Below the pieces are notes generated by a model. That model was not told the DNA's origin. It saw only the letters and a program-made list of their open reading frames with translations, and made no database searches. The position numbers and the translations under genes were made by a program. DNA of 64,000 bases from Chryseobacterium sp. KLBC 52. Its GTDB lineage: Bacteria; Bacteroidota; Bacteroidia; Flavobacteriales; Weeksellaceae. Positions within the stretch are counted from its first letter, which is position 1, and the number at the start of each line of letters is the position of its first letter. The DNA lies in assembly GCF_003347605.1 (NCBI RefSeq), contig NZ_QDFZ01000001.1:124001-188000 (forward strand), in the 5' to 3' direction. Shown here in pieces: positions 34,605-44,261 of this stretch.

Positions 34605-34713
34605 GAGAGGTAATTGGTTGTAATGGTATTAGCTTTCCGAAATTAGTGAAAAATATTGGAATACAACAGATAAGGCTTTTAAATTATCACTTTTACAAAA
34701 GCTTATTTTTCCG

Positions 34714-34721
34714 TAACTTTG
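34714..34721 (+). promoter_or_regulatory. -7 box for glnS
   Basis: TAACTTTG matches TAnnTTTG 36 bases before the glnS ATG. No good -33 TTG is visible at the usual distance. Confidence 0.5.
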
Positions 34722-34757
34722 TGAAACTTTTTTTGCTAAAAAATAAAAGCTACTTTA

Positions 34758-36431
34758 ATGGAAGAAGAAAAAAAATCACTCAATTTTATTGAGCAAATTA
34801 TAGAAGATGATTTGGCAAACGGCCTGAAAAGAGATCAGATCCGTTTCCGTTTTCCACCTGAACCCAATGGTTATCTGCATGTAGGACATACAAAAGCCAT
34901 CTGCATCAACTTTGGGCTGGGTGAAAAATACAATGCTCCCGTAAACCTTCGTTTCGACGATACGAACCCTGAAAAAGAAGAACAGGAATTCGTAGATTCT
35001 ATCATGAAAGATGTTGAATGGTTAGGTTTCAAATGGGATAAAGTTTTGTATGCATCAGATTACTTCCAGCAGCTTTACGATTGGGCCGTGCGGTTAATTA
35101 AAGAAGGAAAAGCTTACGTAGATGAGCAGCCGTCTGAAGTGATTACCGAGCAAAGAAAAAATCCTGCAGAACCGGGAATTGAATCACCATACAGAAATCG
35201 TCCTGTTGAAGAGTCTTTGGATTTATTCGAAAGGATGAAAAACGGAGAATTTGAAAGTGGTTCAATGTCTCTTCGTGCAAAAATCGACATGGTTTCACCC
35301 AATATGAATATGCGTGATCCTGTGATGTACAGAATTTTGAATAAGCCTCACCACAGAACGGGTACAGCCTGGAAAATTTATCCAATGTATGACTGGGCTC
35401 ATGGCGAGTCTGATTACATAGAACAGGTTTCACATTCACTTTGTTCTTTGGAGTTTGAAAATCACAGACCATTGTACAACTGGTATTTGGATCAGGTTTA
35501 TGAAGAAGGAAGGGTGAAAAACAAGCAGAGAGAATTTGCGAGGATGAATGTTTCCTATATGATTACTTCCAAAAGAAAGCTACAGAGACTGGTAGCAGAA
35601 GGAGTGGTAACCGGATGGGATGATCCTAGAATGCCTACTATTTCTGGAATGAGAAGAAAAGGATTTACTCCCACCTCCATCAGAAACTTTATTGAAAAAG
35701 TTGGGGTGGCGAAAAGAGAAAATCTTATCGAAATCCAGCTGCTTGATTTCTGCGTACGTGAAGACCTGAATAAGGTTGCCAAACGTGTAATGGCCGTAGT
35801 AGATCCTGTAAAATTAGTGATCGAAAACTATCCGGAAGACAAAGAAGAATGGTTAGAAACTGAAAATAATCCTGAACAGGAAAATGCAGGAACAAGAGAA
35901 GTACCATTCTCAAGAGAAATCTATATCGAACGCGAGGACTTCAAAGAGGAAGCAAACAATAAATTCTTCAGACTTAAATTAGGTGGAGAAGTTCGTTTAA
36001 AATCTGCTTACATCATCAAAGCTGAAAGAGTAGAGAAGGATGAAAATGGTGAGATTACTACCATCTATGCGACTTATGATGAGAAAAGTAAGTCAGGAAG
36101 TGGAACAGAGGAGAGTTTAAGAAAAGTAAAAGGAACTTTACATTGGGTGTCTGCAAAACATGCTATTCCTGTAGAAGTAAGAATCTACAACCAACTGTTT
36201 ACAGTGGAGCAGCCTGATGCGGAAAAAGATGTAGACTTCTTAAACTTCATCAATCCTGAGTCTGTAACTACAGTGAAGGGATTTGCTGAACCAAGTCTGA
36301 AAGAAGTTGCTGTGGGAGAACCATTACAGTTCCAGAGAATCGGGTACTTTACAAAAGATCAGGATTCTACAGAAGATACGTTGGTATTTAACCGTACAGT
36401 AACGTTGAAAGATTCCTATAAACCTGAATAA
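34758..36431 (+). CDS. glnS: Glutaminyl-tRNA synthetase
   Basis: Charges tRNA-Gln with glutamine. The 557-residue class I synthetase has PPEPNGYLHVGH (HIGH-equivalent His41-His44) and the KMSKS-equivalent MITSKRKL. The catalytic domain is followed by the two-part beta-barrel anticodon-binding region (VEVRIYNQLFTVEQPD). Length is normal. It is a single gene, convergent with the 3-hydroxyacyl-CoA dehydrogenase, with inverted-repeat terminators between them. Confidence 0.96.
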   Translation: MEEEKKSLNFIEQIIEDDLANGLKRDQIRFRFPPEPNGYLHVGHTKAICINFGLGEKYNAPVNLRFDDTNPEKEEQEFVDSIMKDVEWLGFKWDKVLYASDYFQQLYDWAVRLIKEGKAYVDEQPSEVITEQRKNPAEPGIESPYRNRPVEESLDLFERMKNGEFESGSMSLRAKIDMVSPNMNMRDPVMYRILNKPHHRTGTAWKIYPMYDWAHGESDYIEQVSHSLCSLEFENHRPLYNWYLDQVYEEGRVKNKQREFARMNVSYMITSKRKLQRLVAEGVVTGWDDPRMPTISGMRRKGFTPTSIRNFIEKVGVAKRENLIEIQLLDFCVREDLNKVAKRVMAVVDPVKLVIENYPEDKEEWLETENNPEQENAGTREVPFSREIYIEREDFKEEANNKFFRLKLGGEVRLKSAYIIKAERVEKDENGEITTIYATYDEKSKSGSGTEESLRKVKGTLHWVSAKHAIPVEVRIYNQLFTVEQPDAEKDVDFLNFINPESVTTVKGFAEPSLKEVAVGEPLQFQRIGYFTKDQDSTEDTLVFNRTVTLKDSYKPE

Positions 36432-36456
36432 TTTTCAGGAATAGATCATAAACAAC

Positions 36457-36488
36457 AGCAGGGCTTCATTTGGAGTTCTGCTTTTTTG
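36457..36488 (+). terminator. glnS terminator
   Basis: AGCAG(GGCTTCATTTGGAGTT)CTGCT followed by TTTTTT. The loop region is repeated in inverted form inside the facing terminator at 36823-36854. Confidence 0.7.
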
Positions 36489-36494
36489 TTTCTG

Positions 36495-36774
36495 TTGGAA
36501 AACGCAAAGTCGCTAGGAAGTTTATACCTAGTGATTATTTTTAAGACGCAAGGAAAATCGAAGATTTCCGGCAAGAAATAATAAATAATAATATGTTATC
36601 ATGTTCTCAAAGAGTAGGAAGATTACACAGAAATAAACTTTCTATTATCATCTGCTTACTTTGCAAAATCTGCGAGAAAATTTAAAATCAGCAGCCTTTA
36701 ATTGTATCGAAGATAAAATCCTGGCGCCTTAAAAACGGTTAGAAAAAATAATTTTGCGTCTTTGCGTTTTCCAA
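36495..36774. repeat. 280-bp segment bounded by 19-bp inverted repeats
   Basis: TTGGAAAACGCAAAGTCGC (36495-36513) is the reverse complement of 36756-36774 with one mismatch. The inside has no gene and contains CGCAAG/CTGCGAG fragments. It has the outline of a small non-autonomous element or of a long cruciform between two convergent genes. Confidence 0.55.
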
Positions 36775-36822
36775 CCTATAATTTTATAAGTCAGAATTAA
36801 TATTAAGAATAGTTGATAAAGT

Positions 36823-36854
36823 AAAATCAGGGCTCCAAATGAAGTCCTGATTTT
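36823..36854 (-). terminator. Terminator of 3-hydroxyacyl-CoA dehydrogenase gene
   Basis: AAAATCAGG and CCTGATTTT form a 9-bp stem around a 14-base loop; on the reverse strand TTTTACTTTA follows. It serves the reverse-strand gene ending at 36888. Confidence 0.75.
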
Positions 36855-36887
36855 ACTTTAATAGTTTAAAATCTGAAGTATAAGATC

Positions 36888-37784
36888 CTATTTCAAAAAG
36901 TCTTTGTCTTGATACGCAGGATTAGGATATTTATAAAACCCTTCCCCTGTCAATACTCCCAGTTTTCCTTTATCAATATACTCTTCTTTTAATTTTTCTA
37001 CAGCTTTGATCTTTAATGGATCCTGAGTTTCCTCAGCTTCCATTTTATTAATATTATAAGCTGTTGTAATTCCCACAACATCCAGAATACCAAAAGGCCC
37101 TGCAGGTGCACCTGTAGCTACCATCCATGTCTTATCAATTGTTTCTATATCTGATACTTCATCAACCCAGAGATTGACTGCTGCGCCAAGCAAGGGAACC
37201 AGTAATGAATTGACAATATACCCAGGTTGTTCCTTCTGGATAGGTAAAGCAACCATTCCTATATCTTTTGCAAATTGGATGACTGCATCAAATACCTCCT
37301 GTGAAGTTCCCGAGTGGCGCATCACTTCTCCGGTATTATGTTTCCAGATTTCATTGGCAAAATGGAGGGCGACAAACTTCTCTGGTCTTCCTGTATCTTT
37401 TGCAAACTGGCTTGGAAGAAGGGTAGAGGAGTTTGTGGCAAAAACTGTTTTTTCAGGGGCTACCTGAGCCAGCTTATGGTAGAACTCCGTTTTGATGGCT
37501 GGATCTTCGGGAACTGCTTCTATCAGAAGATCGGCATCTTTTACGGCTTCAGCAAGGTCTGATGAATAATTGATATTTTTAAATGTGGCATCAAGTTGCT
37601 CCTTAGTTGCTCCCAAATCTTTCTGGTAAGCTTCACTTAATGCAGTAAATTTACCTTTGGCTTTTTCCAATACTTCATCATTGATATCATATACGGTAAC
37701 GTTGAAACCGTGATAGGCAGTCTGGAAGGCGATCTGATATCCCAATACACCACTTCCTGCTATCGTTATATTTTTAAAATCCAT
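36888..37784 (-). CDS. 3-Hydroxyacyl-CoA dehydrogenase
   Basis: 298 residues. The N-terminal Rossmann motif GSGVLGYQIAFQTAYHGFNV binds NAD, followed by LIEAVPEDPAIKTEFY, FATNSSTLLPSQFA and HFANEIWKHNTGEV, the family signature with the catalytic histidine. The C-terminal helical domain includes GPFGILDVVG. It oxidises 3-hydroxyacyl-CoA (often 3-hydroxybutyryl-CoA) in beta-oxidation or related routes. Oleate hydratase is the next gene upstream on the same strand, 200 bases away, so both concern fatty-acid metabolism. Confidence 0.88.
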   Translation of the reverse strand: MDFKNITIAGSGVLGYQIAFQTAYHGFNVTVYDINDEVLEKAKGKFTALSEAYQKDLGATKEQLDATFKNINYSSDLAEAVKDADLLIEAVPEDPAIKTEFYHKLAQVAPEKTVFATNSSTLLPSQFAKDTGRPEKFVALHFANEIWKHNTGEVMRHSGTSQEVFDAVIQFAKDIGMVALPIQKEQPGYIVNSLLVPLLGAAVNLWVDEVSDIETIDKTWMVATGAPAGPFGILDVVGITTAYNINKMEAEETQDPLKIKAVEKLKEEYIDKGKLGVLTGEGFYKYPNPAYQDKDFLK

Positions 37785-37807
37785 GAGATTTATTTTTAAT
37801 TAAAAAT

Positions 37808-37967
37808 GTTTTTAAAGTAGATGATACTTTTTAAAAAAATGATACTTTGCCTTTAACGCAAAGGCTTTGCGGAGTAGATTTATCTGCCTTTGCTCTCTTG
37901 AAATAAGAATAAGTTTTTTATAAATCTTTGCGTTAAAAATAAAGTATGCACTACTTTAAAACTATTG
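37808..37967. repeat. Inverted-repeat element with CGCAAAG cores
   Basis: TTTAACGCAAAG (37852-37863) is exactly inverted at 37926-37937. The similarity continues outward: TTTTTAAAGTAG-ATGATACTTT on the left corresponds to the complement of AAAGTATGCACTACTTTAAAA on the right. It fills most of the space between oleate hydratase and the dehydrogenase and resembles the CGCAAAG repeats at 36495-36774 and 61921-62568. Confidence 0.5.
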
Positions 37968-37985
37968 TTTTGTAAGCTAATATTT

Positions 37986-39914
37986 TCAATCTTTTACTCC
38001 TTTTACCCATTCCTGAAATCTGGTCAGGAAAGATTCGTGTTCTTCTTTTTCTTCCGGACGGTTGACAAGGATGTGTTCAAAATAGGTTCCTTTCAATATT
38101 TTTCTTAAAATTCCTTCCCCTAAGAAAGGTTTATAATCATTAAGAGCTTGAGTAGCTTTTAATAAATGTCGGATGTCATATTGTAAAGGATTGATATCCG
38201 GAACCTGTTTGTTAAGATTCAAAAGATTGTAAACCGCTATTCTGGCCGTTCTTACAGAGCTTTCCATAGTGAATACAACATCATTATTTGTTTCTACAAA
38301 CTGTCCTACAAGACCTAAGTTGGTACATCCTTCAGGAACTACTCTCGGACGGTCTCCCATCGCTCTTGGCATAAACATAGACGTAATATAAGGCATGAAC
38401 GCTGTACGTACAATGGTGTTTTCTATGACATTATCCAGTTGATCAGTCATTCCAAGGTGATAACACAGTTCGGCAAGAATCTCGTTTCCGGTACATTGAG
38501 GCATTGTTTTTTTAATATAATTACCTTCTTTATCCATCAACAAGGCATATACCCATACTACAAGGATGTCATCCGGCTGAGTAGGGAAGTGCGGCTGTCT
38601 GTTGCAGGTAAAACTCATTACCCAGTTGGAGTCTGTAATGGTAATAATACCTCCGGTAGCTGTTCTTCCTGAATAAGGATCATTTACACACAGTTCTTTC
38701 AGTTTTTCTGTAAAAGCAGAAGGACGGCAGGTTAATGTAGCAGATTCCCATGAAGATTTTTCAATATGGCTACAGAATTTTTCAGGTTTCCCGAACACTT
38801 CAGATTTTGCAGCCAGATTTTTCCAAAGTTTCCATCCGGCACTTTGTCCGGCGCTGCTGTTGTCTATCGTAACTTCAGGAACAGTATTATTGTCTCCGTA
38901 GAATGTACTTTCAGTCATAGACCCGGTAGTTACAATAACGTAATCATCTTTACCGATGGGTATTCTTACTTCCTCTCCATTCTGTTCAGTGATGATTCCT
39001 TCAATAGTTTTTCCTTCCGTATTAATATGAATATCAAGATCTTTTACCAATGTATTGAACTGGATCTGTACTCCTTTTTCAACCAGGAAGTTTTTTAAAG
39101 GCGTCACATAGGTGTCGTATTGATTGTATTTTGGAAATACCAGACATGAGAAGTCTTTCATTCCGTCAATAGCATGAAGGAATCTGTGCATATACAGTTT
39201 CAGTTCCAGTAAGCTGTGCCAGTTTTCGAAGGCAAACATAGAACGCCAGAAGAACCAGAAATTACTGTTGAGGAAAGATGGAGAAAAATAATCTTCAATG
39301 GTAAGATCATCCAGCTCTTCTTTTTTCTTTAGTAGTAGTTTTACAATCGCCAGCTGATCTTTTTTCTCCAATCCGAATTTACTGAAATCCTTGATCTGTC
39401 CTTGATTGTGGATCAGTCTTGCTTTAGAATAGTTTGGGTCGTTGTCATTAACAAGACGGTATTCATCCAATACACTGTAAGGTGCAGGCAGCTCCAAAGC
39501 AGGAATATCCTGAAACATGTCCCATAAATTTTCATAGGTCATATCCATTTCTCTACCTCCACGGATGATGTAACCGTCTTTTGCGTTACCGGCTCCATCC
39601 AGAGATCCGCCTTCCACATTCAGCTGGTCAAGGAAAATAATGTTTTTGCCTGGTACACGGCCATCACGGATAAAATAATAAGCGGCAGACATACCCGCAA
39701 TTCCGCTTCCTACAATATAGATTTTACTGTTTTCGTAAGACTGTAAAGGAATACCTTTGTTACGTTGATAATTTCCGATCTGATCGGAAAAAGGCATTGT
39801 TTTTTCAGGAGTGTTAATCTGAACCTCTTTACTTGAATCCGGTTCGTGGTTTACGTTTCCGAACTGGTCAGAGGCATTTAAAACTTTGTCGAATTTTGAA
39901 TTGATCGTACTCAT
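37986..39914 (-). CDS. ohyA: Oleate hydratase
   Basis: Adds water to the cis-9 double bond of oleate to give 10-hydroxystearate; an FAD protein. The 642-residue length is normal. The FAD motif [12 protein letters not shown] begins at Gly69 and RGGREM contains Glu122; Tyr241 lies in [10 protein letters not shown]. Glu122 and Tyr241 have the same numbering as the residues reported as important in the Elizabethkingia meningoseptica enzyme (from memory). No signal peptide. An AraC-type regulator lies 89 bases upstream on the same strand. The role may be detoxification of host or environmental unsaturated fatty acids. Confidence 0.95.
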   Translation of the reverse strand: MSTINSKFDKVLNASDQFGNVNHEPDSSKEVQINTPEKTMPFSDQIGNYQRNKGIPLQSYENSKIYIVGSGIAGMSAAYYFIRDGRVPGKNIIFLDQLNVEGGSLDGAGNAKDGYIIRGGREMDMTYENLWDMFQDIPALELPAPYSVLDEYRLVNDNDPNYSKARLIHNQGQIKDFSKFGLEKKDQLAIVKLLLKKKEELDDLTIEDYFSPSFLNSNFWFFWRSMFAFENWHSLLELKLYMHRFLHAIDGMKDFSCLVFPKYNQYDTYVTPLKNFLVEKGVQIQFNTLVKDLDIHINTEGKTIEGIITEQNGEEVRIPIGKDDYVIVTTGSMTESTFYGDNNTVPEVTIDNSSAGQSAGWKLWKNLAAKSEVFGKPEKFCSHIEKSSWESATLTCRPSAFTEKLKELCVNDPYSGRTATGGIITITDSNWVMSFTCNRQPHFPTQPDDILVVWVYALLMDKEGNYIKKTMPQCTGNEILAELCYHLGMTDQLDNVIENTIVRTAFMPYITSMFMPRAMGDRPRVVPEGCTNLGLVGQFVETNNDVVFTMESSVRTARIAVYNLLNLNKQVPDINPLQYDIRHLLKATQALNDYKPFLGEGILRKILKGTYFEHILVNRPEEKEEHESFLTRFQEWVKGVKD

Positions 39915-40003
39915 TTTGTATTGTTTTTAATTAACAGTATAAAGGTAGCTCTATTCACAAAGCGATGTATATCCCCAAGTTCAGAATTATTATCCCCAAA
40001 TTC

Positions 40004-40882
40004 TCATGATTGAATATTTTCCTTTATTCTGTATTCTGACGGGGAAAGTGTAGTATGTTTTTTAAAGAAACGACCAAATGCCGAGGCGGAATTAAATTGT
40101 AACTCAAACGCAATTTCAGAAATCGTCATATCAGGATTTCCAAGCATGACATAAGCTTCTTTCAGTAAGGCTTCATCAATCACTTCATGAGGTGTTTTTC
40201 CGCTTGCTTTTTTTATGATTTCAATGAGGTATTTATTGGAAACATGAAGCTGATCTGCATAAAACTGAACGGTTCGTTCCCGGTTGATATTTTCTCTGAT
40301 CAGCTTGCCGAACTTCAGATAGAGATCTTTTTTTTCTTCTTTTTTTGCCGGATCTGCAGAATTCTGCTGTTCTATAATCTCAGCGGTCTCCAGCAGCAGA
40401 TTAAAAATAATAGTACGTATAATTTCTTCTGTAAACTTCCCTTCCTTCTGAGATTTTTTATCAAGATAATCCAGAAGGTTCTGAAGGAGTGATGAGTTTT
40501 TTTCACTAGTTTTTATAATGCTGTAGGAACCTTTAGAGAAAAGATTCATTTTCTCGATGATGAAAGGATTGGAGATGTTTTTAATCAGAAAATTCTTGTC
40601 AAAGAACAGCAGTTTCATTGTGAAATCATCGCTGGTTTTTCCAAATTTTACAATCGTAGATGGTGCAGCGATAAGAAAACTGTGAACATCTACTTTATAT
40701 TTCTGACGATCGATCTCAATATTGATTTCTCCGGCAGTACAGACACACAGCGCATAGTAATCCATTCTGAAGGGAGCCTTTGGAAATTCAAAAATGGGTT
40801 TTCCTGAAGAAATATAGTAGGATTGCCGGCAGTCAATACTGTAAAAGGATAGCGTGTCATGTAAATTTTCGTAGGTTACCAT
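40004..40882 (-). CDS. AraC family transcriptional regulator
   Basis: 292 residues. A cupin-like N-terminal ligand domain (about 20-120; EINIEIDRQKYKVDVHSFL) is joined to a C-terminal pair of helix-turn-helix motifs. The first contains FYADQLHVSNKYLIEIIKKA and the second ISEIAFELQFNSASAFGRFF. It lies immediately upstream of oleate hydratase in the same direction and diverges from an MFS transporter. Either or both are plausible targets. No operator was identified. Confidence 0.85.
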   Translation of the reverse strand: MVTYENLHDTLSFYSIDCRQSYYISSGKPIFEFPKAPFRMDYYALCVCTAGEINIEIDRQKYKVDVHSFLIAAPSTIVKFGKTSDDFTMKLLFFDKNFLIKNISNPFIIEKMNLFSKGSYSIIKTSEKNSSLLQNLLDYLDKKSQKEGKFTEEIIRTIIFNLLLETAEIIEQQNSADPAKKEEKKDLYLKFGKLIRENINRERTVQFYADQLHVSNKYLIEIIKKASGKTPHEVIDEALLKEAYVMLGNPDMTISEIAFELQFNSASAFGRFFKKHTTLSPSEYRIKENIQS

Positions 40883-41091
40883 TCTCAGTATCGGTTAAAT
40901 TTTTATTGTGTTTTTAAGTATTTTTAGTTTGTAAACGCTTGTTGTTACTGCAATTTACGATTTTTATGAAAGTTTTTCGGTTTTATATGTTAAAAAAAAC
41001 ATTTTATTCAGGATGCATTTGAAATTGTGTTGTAAGAGATGTTATTGATAAAAAAGAGGTTTAAATAAAGGCTTTTTGGGTTATTTTTATC

Positions 41092-41099
41092 TAATTTTG
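41092..41099 (+). promoter_or_regulatory. -7 box for MFS transporter gene
   Basis: TAATTTTG matches TAnnTTTG. Transcription would start near 41104, after the ATG at 41076, which supports initiation at the in-frame GTG 41127 instead. Confidence 0.55.
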
Positions 41100-41126
41100 C
41101 ACTTTCAAATTCCCCAAAATATTATT

Positions 41127-42371
41127 GTGAGACTCATTAACGTATATACGAGTTCTTTTAAAGGACTCTCGCAGGAGAGTTGGATGCTGGCGTTGGTAAT
41201 GCTCATCAACAGGGCTGGTTCTATGGTACTTCCGTTTCTGGGAGTTTATATGACGAATCATTTGCATTTCAGTATTGAAAATTCCGGAATTGTACTGAGC
41301 TTCTTTGGAATAGGTTCGGTTATCGGATCATGGTTAGGTGGAATGATTACGGACAAAATAGGTGAGTACAGGGTACAGAGTCTGAGCTTACTTCTCAGTG
41401 TGCCCTTATTCTGTATGATTCCTCTCTTTACTACTGAAGCTGGTCTGGCGGGAATTATTTTAGCCCAAAGTATTGTAAGCGAAACTTTTCGTCCTGCGAA
41501 CTCGGTGGCGATTACCAAATATGCAAAACCTGAAAATATTACCCGAGCTTTCTCACTGAACCGTATGGCCGTAAATCTTGGGTTTTCTATTGGTCCTGCG
41601 CTGGGTGGTATTTTGTCGGCTATTTCTTATGAATTTCTGTTTTTCAGTAATGCACTGGCTGCTTTGCTGGCGGGATTAATGTATATCTGGTTCTTTAAAG
41701 GCCGTGCAAGACTGGCGAAAGAGAAAGCGAAAAAAGTAAAAGAAGTGATCATTATTAAAAAAGAAAGTTCTCCTTACCGCGATAGTAAATTTTTGATTTA
41801 CTGTGTATTCTGTATGCTGTTTTCCATATGTTTCTTTCAGTTGTTCAGTACTCTGACCATATTTTATAAGGATACAGCACATTTAAGTCAGCAAAATATC
41901 GGATACATTCTGGGATACAGCGGTTTCCTGATTGTATTGTTGGAAATGGGATTGGTACAGGTCGCTGAAAAGTATTTTACTTTAGCCTTTACAATGCTGT
42001 TCGGAACTTTCCTGTGTGGTGTTTCCTATGCAATGCTGGCATTTGATTACAGTATAATTACCCTTGTGTTGTCTATGACATTGCTTTGTGTGGGAGAAAT
42101 ATGGACACTTCCATTTATGTCTACTATTACAGCATTACGTTCGGGAGAAAACAATAAAGGCGCTTATATGGGATTGAACGGAATGTCTTTTTCCATTGCA
42201 TTTATCATTACGCCTTATATAGGAACACTGATTGCAGAAAAGGCGGGATTCAATGTATTATGGATCGGGACCGGGCTGCTTGCTGTATTTATTGCCTTTG
42301 GTTTTTATTTTATCATTCCGTGGATGCTTGGGGATAAAAATAAAACTGAAGCTGAAGAAGGGATTGTATAA
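41127..42371 (+). CDS. MFS transporter
   Basis: The start is set at GTG 41127 (VRLINVYTSSFKGLSQESW), because a promoter -7 box lies inside the longer frame that begins at 41076 and its extra 17 residues look non-coding. That gives 414 residues with about 12 hydrophobic helices. Major-facilitator features include the loop GGMITDKIGEYRVQS between helices 2 and 3, a PANSVAITKYAKPENITRAF loop, and a central basic loop (about 195-225). It is probably a drug or metabolite exporter; the substrate is unknown. It diverges from the AraC regulator. Confidence 0.85.
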   Translation: MRLINVYTSSFKGLSQESWMLALVMLINRAGSMVLPFLGVYMTNHLHFSIENSGIVLSFFGIGSVIGSWLGGMITDKIGEYRVQSLSLLLSVPLFCMIPLFTTEAGLAGIILAQSIVSETFRPANSVAITKYAKPENITRAFSLNRMAVNLGFSIGPALGGILSAISYEFLFFSNALAALLAGLMYIWFFKGRARLAKEKAKKVKEVIIIKKESSPYRDSKFLIYCVFCMLFSICFFQLFSTLTIFYKDTAHLSQQNIGYILGYSGFLIVLLEMGLVQVAEKYFTLAFTMLFGTFLCGVSYAMLAFDYSIITLVLSMTLLCVGEIWTLPFMSTITALRSGENNKGAYMGLNGMSFSIAFIITPYIGTLIAEKAGFNVLWIGTGLLAVFIAFGFYFIIPWMLGDKNKTEAEEGIV

Positions 42372-42397
42372 TACTTTTAATTCGTGAGTTTTAAAAT

Positions 42398-42440
42398 AAA
42401 ATGTTTCGGGCAATTTCGTAGAAATTGCCCGAAACATTTT
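42398..42440. terminator. Bidirectional terminator
   Basis: A perfect 20-bp inverted repeat (AAAATGTTTCGGGCAATTTC) around GTA lies between the convergent MFS and ypdA genes, with T/A runs on both sides. Confidence 0.9.
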
Positions 42441-42463
42441 TAATATATATAAGTCGTTTACAA

Positions 42464-43429
42464 TTAAGATTTTGAAATAATCGAATTAATAATCATATTG
42501 GCATGAATCCTTGAATTTTCAATGAACCAGAGGTGAGTGTCTTTCCCTCCGCAAACTACTCCTGCAAGATAGAGATTAGAAATATTGGTTTCCATGGTTT
42601 CAGGATGGTAAAAAGGATTCAGACAATCTCCATGAAGTTCGATTCCTGAATTTCTCAGGAAATCAAAATCCGGAAGGTAGCCGGTCATAGCCAGTACGAA
42701 ATCATTGTCAATTTCATGAGTTTCTCCTTTCTCATCTTTAAAAACAACAGAATTTTCTTTAATTTCGATCATTTCGGCATTAAAATGGGCTTTAATGCTC
42801 CCTTCGGCAATTCTGTTTTCAATATCCGGTTTTACCCAATATTTTACACTTTTTGAAATCTCAGCATGGCGGACAATCATCGTTACTTCAGCTCCTTTTC
42901 TGTAGGTTTCCAGTGCAGCATCTACAGCAGAATTACTTGATCCTACTACTACAATTTTCTGTTGTGCATAAGGATAAGGCTCGGTATAATAATGTTTGAC
43001 CTTCGGAAGATTTTCTCCTGGAATATTCATAAAATTAGGAATATCATAGAAACCGGTAGCAATAACTACATTTTTAGCCTGATAAATTGCTTTGGTAGTT
43101 TTGATTTCAAATATTTCATCCTTTTTCAAGATATTCAAAACCCTTTCATAAAGATTGATATTCAGATTTTTTTGTCTTGCAATGCCCTGATAGTATTCCA
43201 GAGCTTCCTGTCTTCCCGGCTTTGGAGCCGTAGAAATAAATGGCACTTCGTCAATTTCCAGTTTTTCTGCAGTAGAGAAGAAACGCATATATAAAGGGTA
43301 ATTGTATAGTGAATTGACAATCGTTCCTTTTTCTATAATTACATGACTAAGATTGTTTTTTTGAGCTTCAAGGGCGCAGTTTAAACCGATTGGTCCGGCC
43401 CCGATAATCAGAATATCCAACATTTCCAT
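42464..43429 (-). CDS. ypdA: YpdA family bacillithiol disulfide reductase
   Basis: 321 residues. FAD-binding IIGAGPIGLNCALEAQ at the N-terminus and an NADPH-binding VVGSSNSAVDAALETYRKG near residue 170 match thioredoxin-reductase-like proteins. There is no CxxC active site, and the YpdA-type tail includes YLAGVVCGGKDTHLWFIEN. YpdA (Bdr) is thought to reduce oxidised bacillithiol, and many Flavobacteriia make bacillithiol. It is a single gene with its own promoter only 5 bases before the ATG. Confidence 0.85.
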   Translation of the reverse strand: MEMLDILIIGAGPIGLNCALEAQKNNLSHVIIEKGTIVNSLYNYPLYMRFFSTAEKLEIDEVPFISTAPKPGRQEALEYYQGIARQKNLNINLYERVLNILKKDEIFEIKTTKAIYQAKNVVIATGFYDIPNFMNIPGENLPKVKHYYTEPYPYAQQKIVVVGSSNSAVDAALETYRKGAEVTMIVRHAEISKSVKYWVKPDIENRIAEGSIKAHFNAEMIEIKENSVVFKDEKGETHEIDNDFVLAMTGYLPDFDFLRNSGIELHGDCLNPFYHPETMETNISNLYLAGVVCGGKDTHLWFIENSRIHANMIINSIISKS

Positions 43430-43433
43430 CTAA

Positions 43434-43464
43434 CAAATGTACGACTGAAATTACAAATTATCAA
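43434..43464 (-). promoter_or_regulatory. ypdA promoter, nearly leaderless
   Basis: On the reverse strand TTG (43464-43462), 20 bases, then TACATTTG (43441-43434). The ATG begins 5 bases after the box, so the transcript should have essentially no 5' leader. Confidence 0.65.
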
Positions 43465-43550
43465 TAATGAATGATGAATTTGTGATTGTTTACTTCTTCT
43501 AGTACTTGGCATCAGTTTTGGTGTTTTCTACCAATTTCAAAATGTAAACT

Positions 43551-44192
43551 ATGAAAAAAGTATTGATTGCGGTATTCGCCCTGACTATGATTGTAGCCTG
43601 TAAAAAAGAAGCCGGAAAGCCTGTTCCCGGTGAAATAGATTCCATCGCAGAAAATAAAACAGACAGTGCAGGTATTGTTCAGAGTAATGCTGAGAAAGAA
43701 GCTGTTTTAAAGCAGACTAATGATGAGGTACTGAAAGCACTGAAAGCTAAAGATTATGCAACTTTTGCATCCTTAATTCATCCACAAAAAGGAGTCCGGT
43801 TTTCAATGTATGCTTTTATTAACCTGAAGGAAGACAAACATTTTTCTAAAGCAGATTTTGAAAAATACCAGCCTACCAAAACCTTGTTTACATGGGGAGC
43901 GCATGATGGCTCAGGTGATCTTTATAAAGCAACGATTAATGATTATTTTGGTAAATGGGTGTTTTCTAAAGATTTTACAACATCACAATATTCACTGAAT
44001 AAATTTATTGGAGGAGGTAACTCCCTGAATAATTTAAAGGAGATTTATCCTAAAGCTGATTTCACGGAAAATTATATCAAAGGAACAGAAAAATATGGCG
44101 AAATGGATTGGAAAACCGTTCGTTTTGTATTTGAAGAATTTCAGGGTAAATACTACCTGATTGCTGTTGTGAATGACCAGTGGACGATATAG
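43551..44192 (+). CDS. Lipoprotein of unknown function
   Basis: 213 residues with a lipoprotein signal (MKKVLIAVFALTMIVAC, Cys17) and an acidic linker. The SnoaL-like looking domain begins NDEVLKALKAKDYATFASLI and ends YLIAVVNDQWTI. Flavobacteriia have many such proteins; the function is unknown. It stands alone on its strand, convergent with a glycosyltransferase. An imperfect inverted repeat (GAAGTTAGAAG near 44193, CTCTAACTTCC near 44243) lies between the stops. Confidence 0.75.
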   Translation: MKKVLIAVFALTMIVACKKEAGKPVPGEIDSIAENKTDSAGIVQSNAEKEAVLKQTNDEVLKALKAKDYATFASLIHPQKGVRFSMYAFINLKEDKHFSKADFEKYQPTKTLFTWGAHDGSGDLYKATINDYFGKWVFSKDFTTSQYSLNKFIGGGNSLNNLKEIYPKADFTENYIKGTEKYGEMDWKTVRFVFEEFQGKYYLIAVVNDQWTI

Positions 44193-44261
44193 AAGTTAGA
44201 AGTTAGAAGCAGGGAAATGGAATAAACTTCCAGTTTTCAGCCTCTAACTTCCTTTCTCTTT

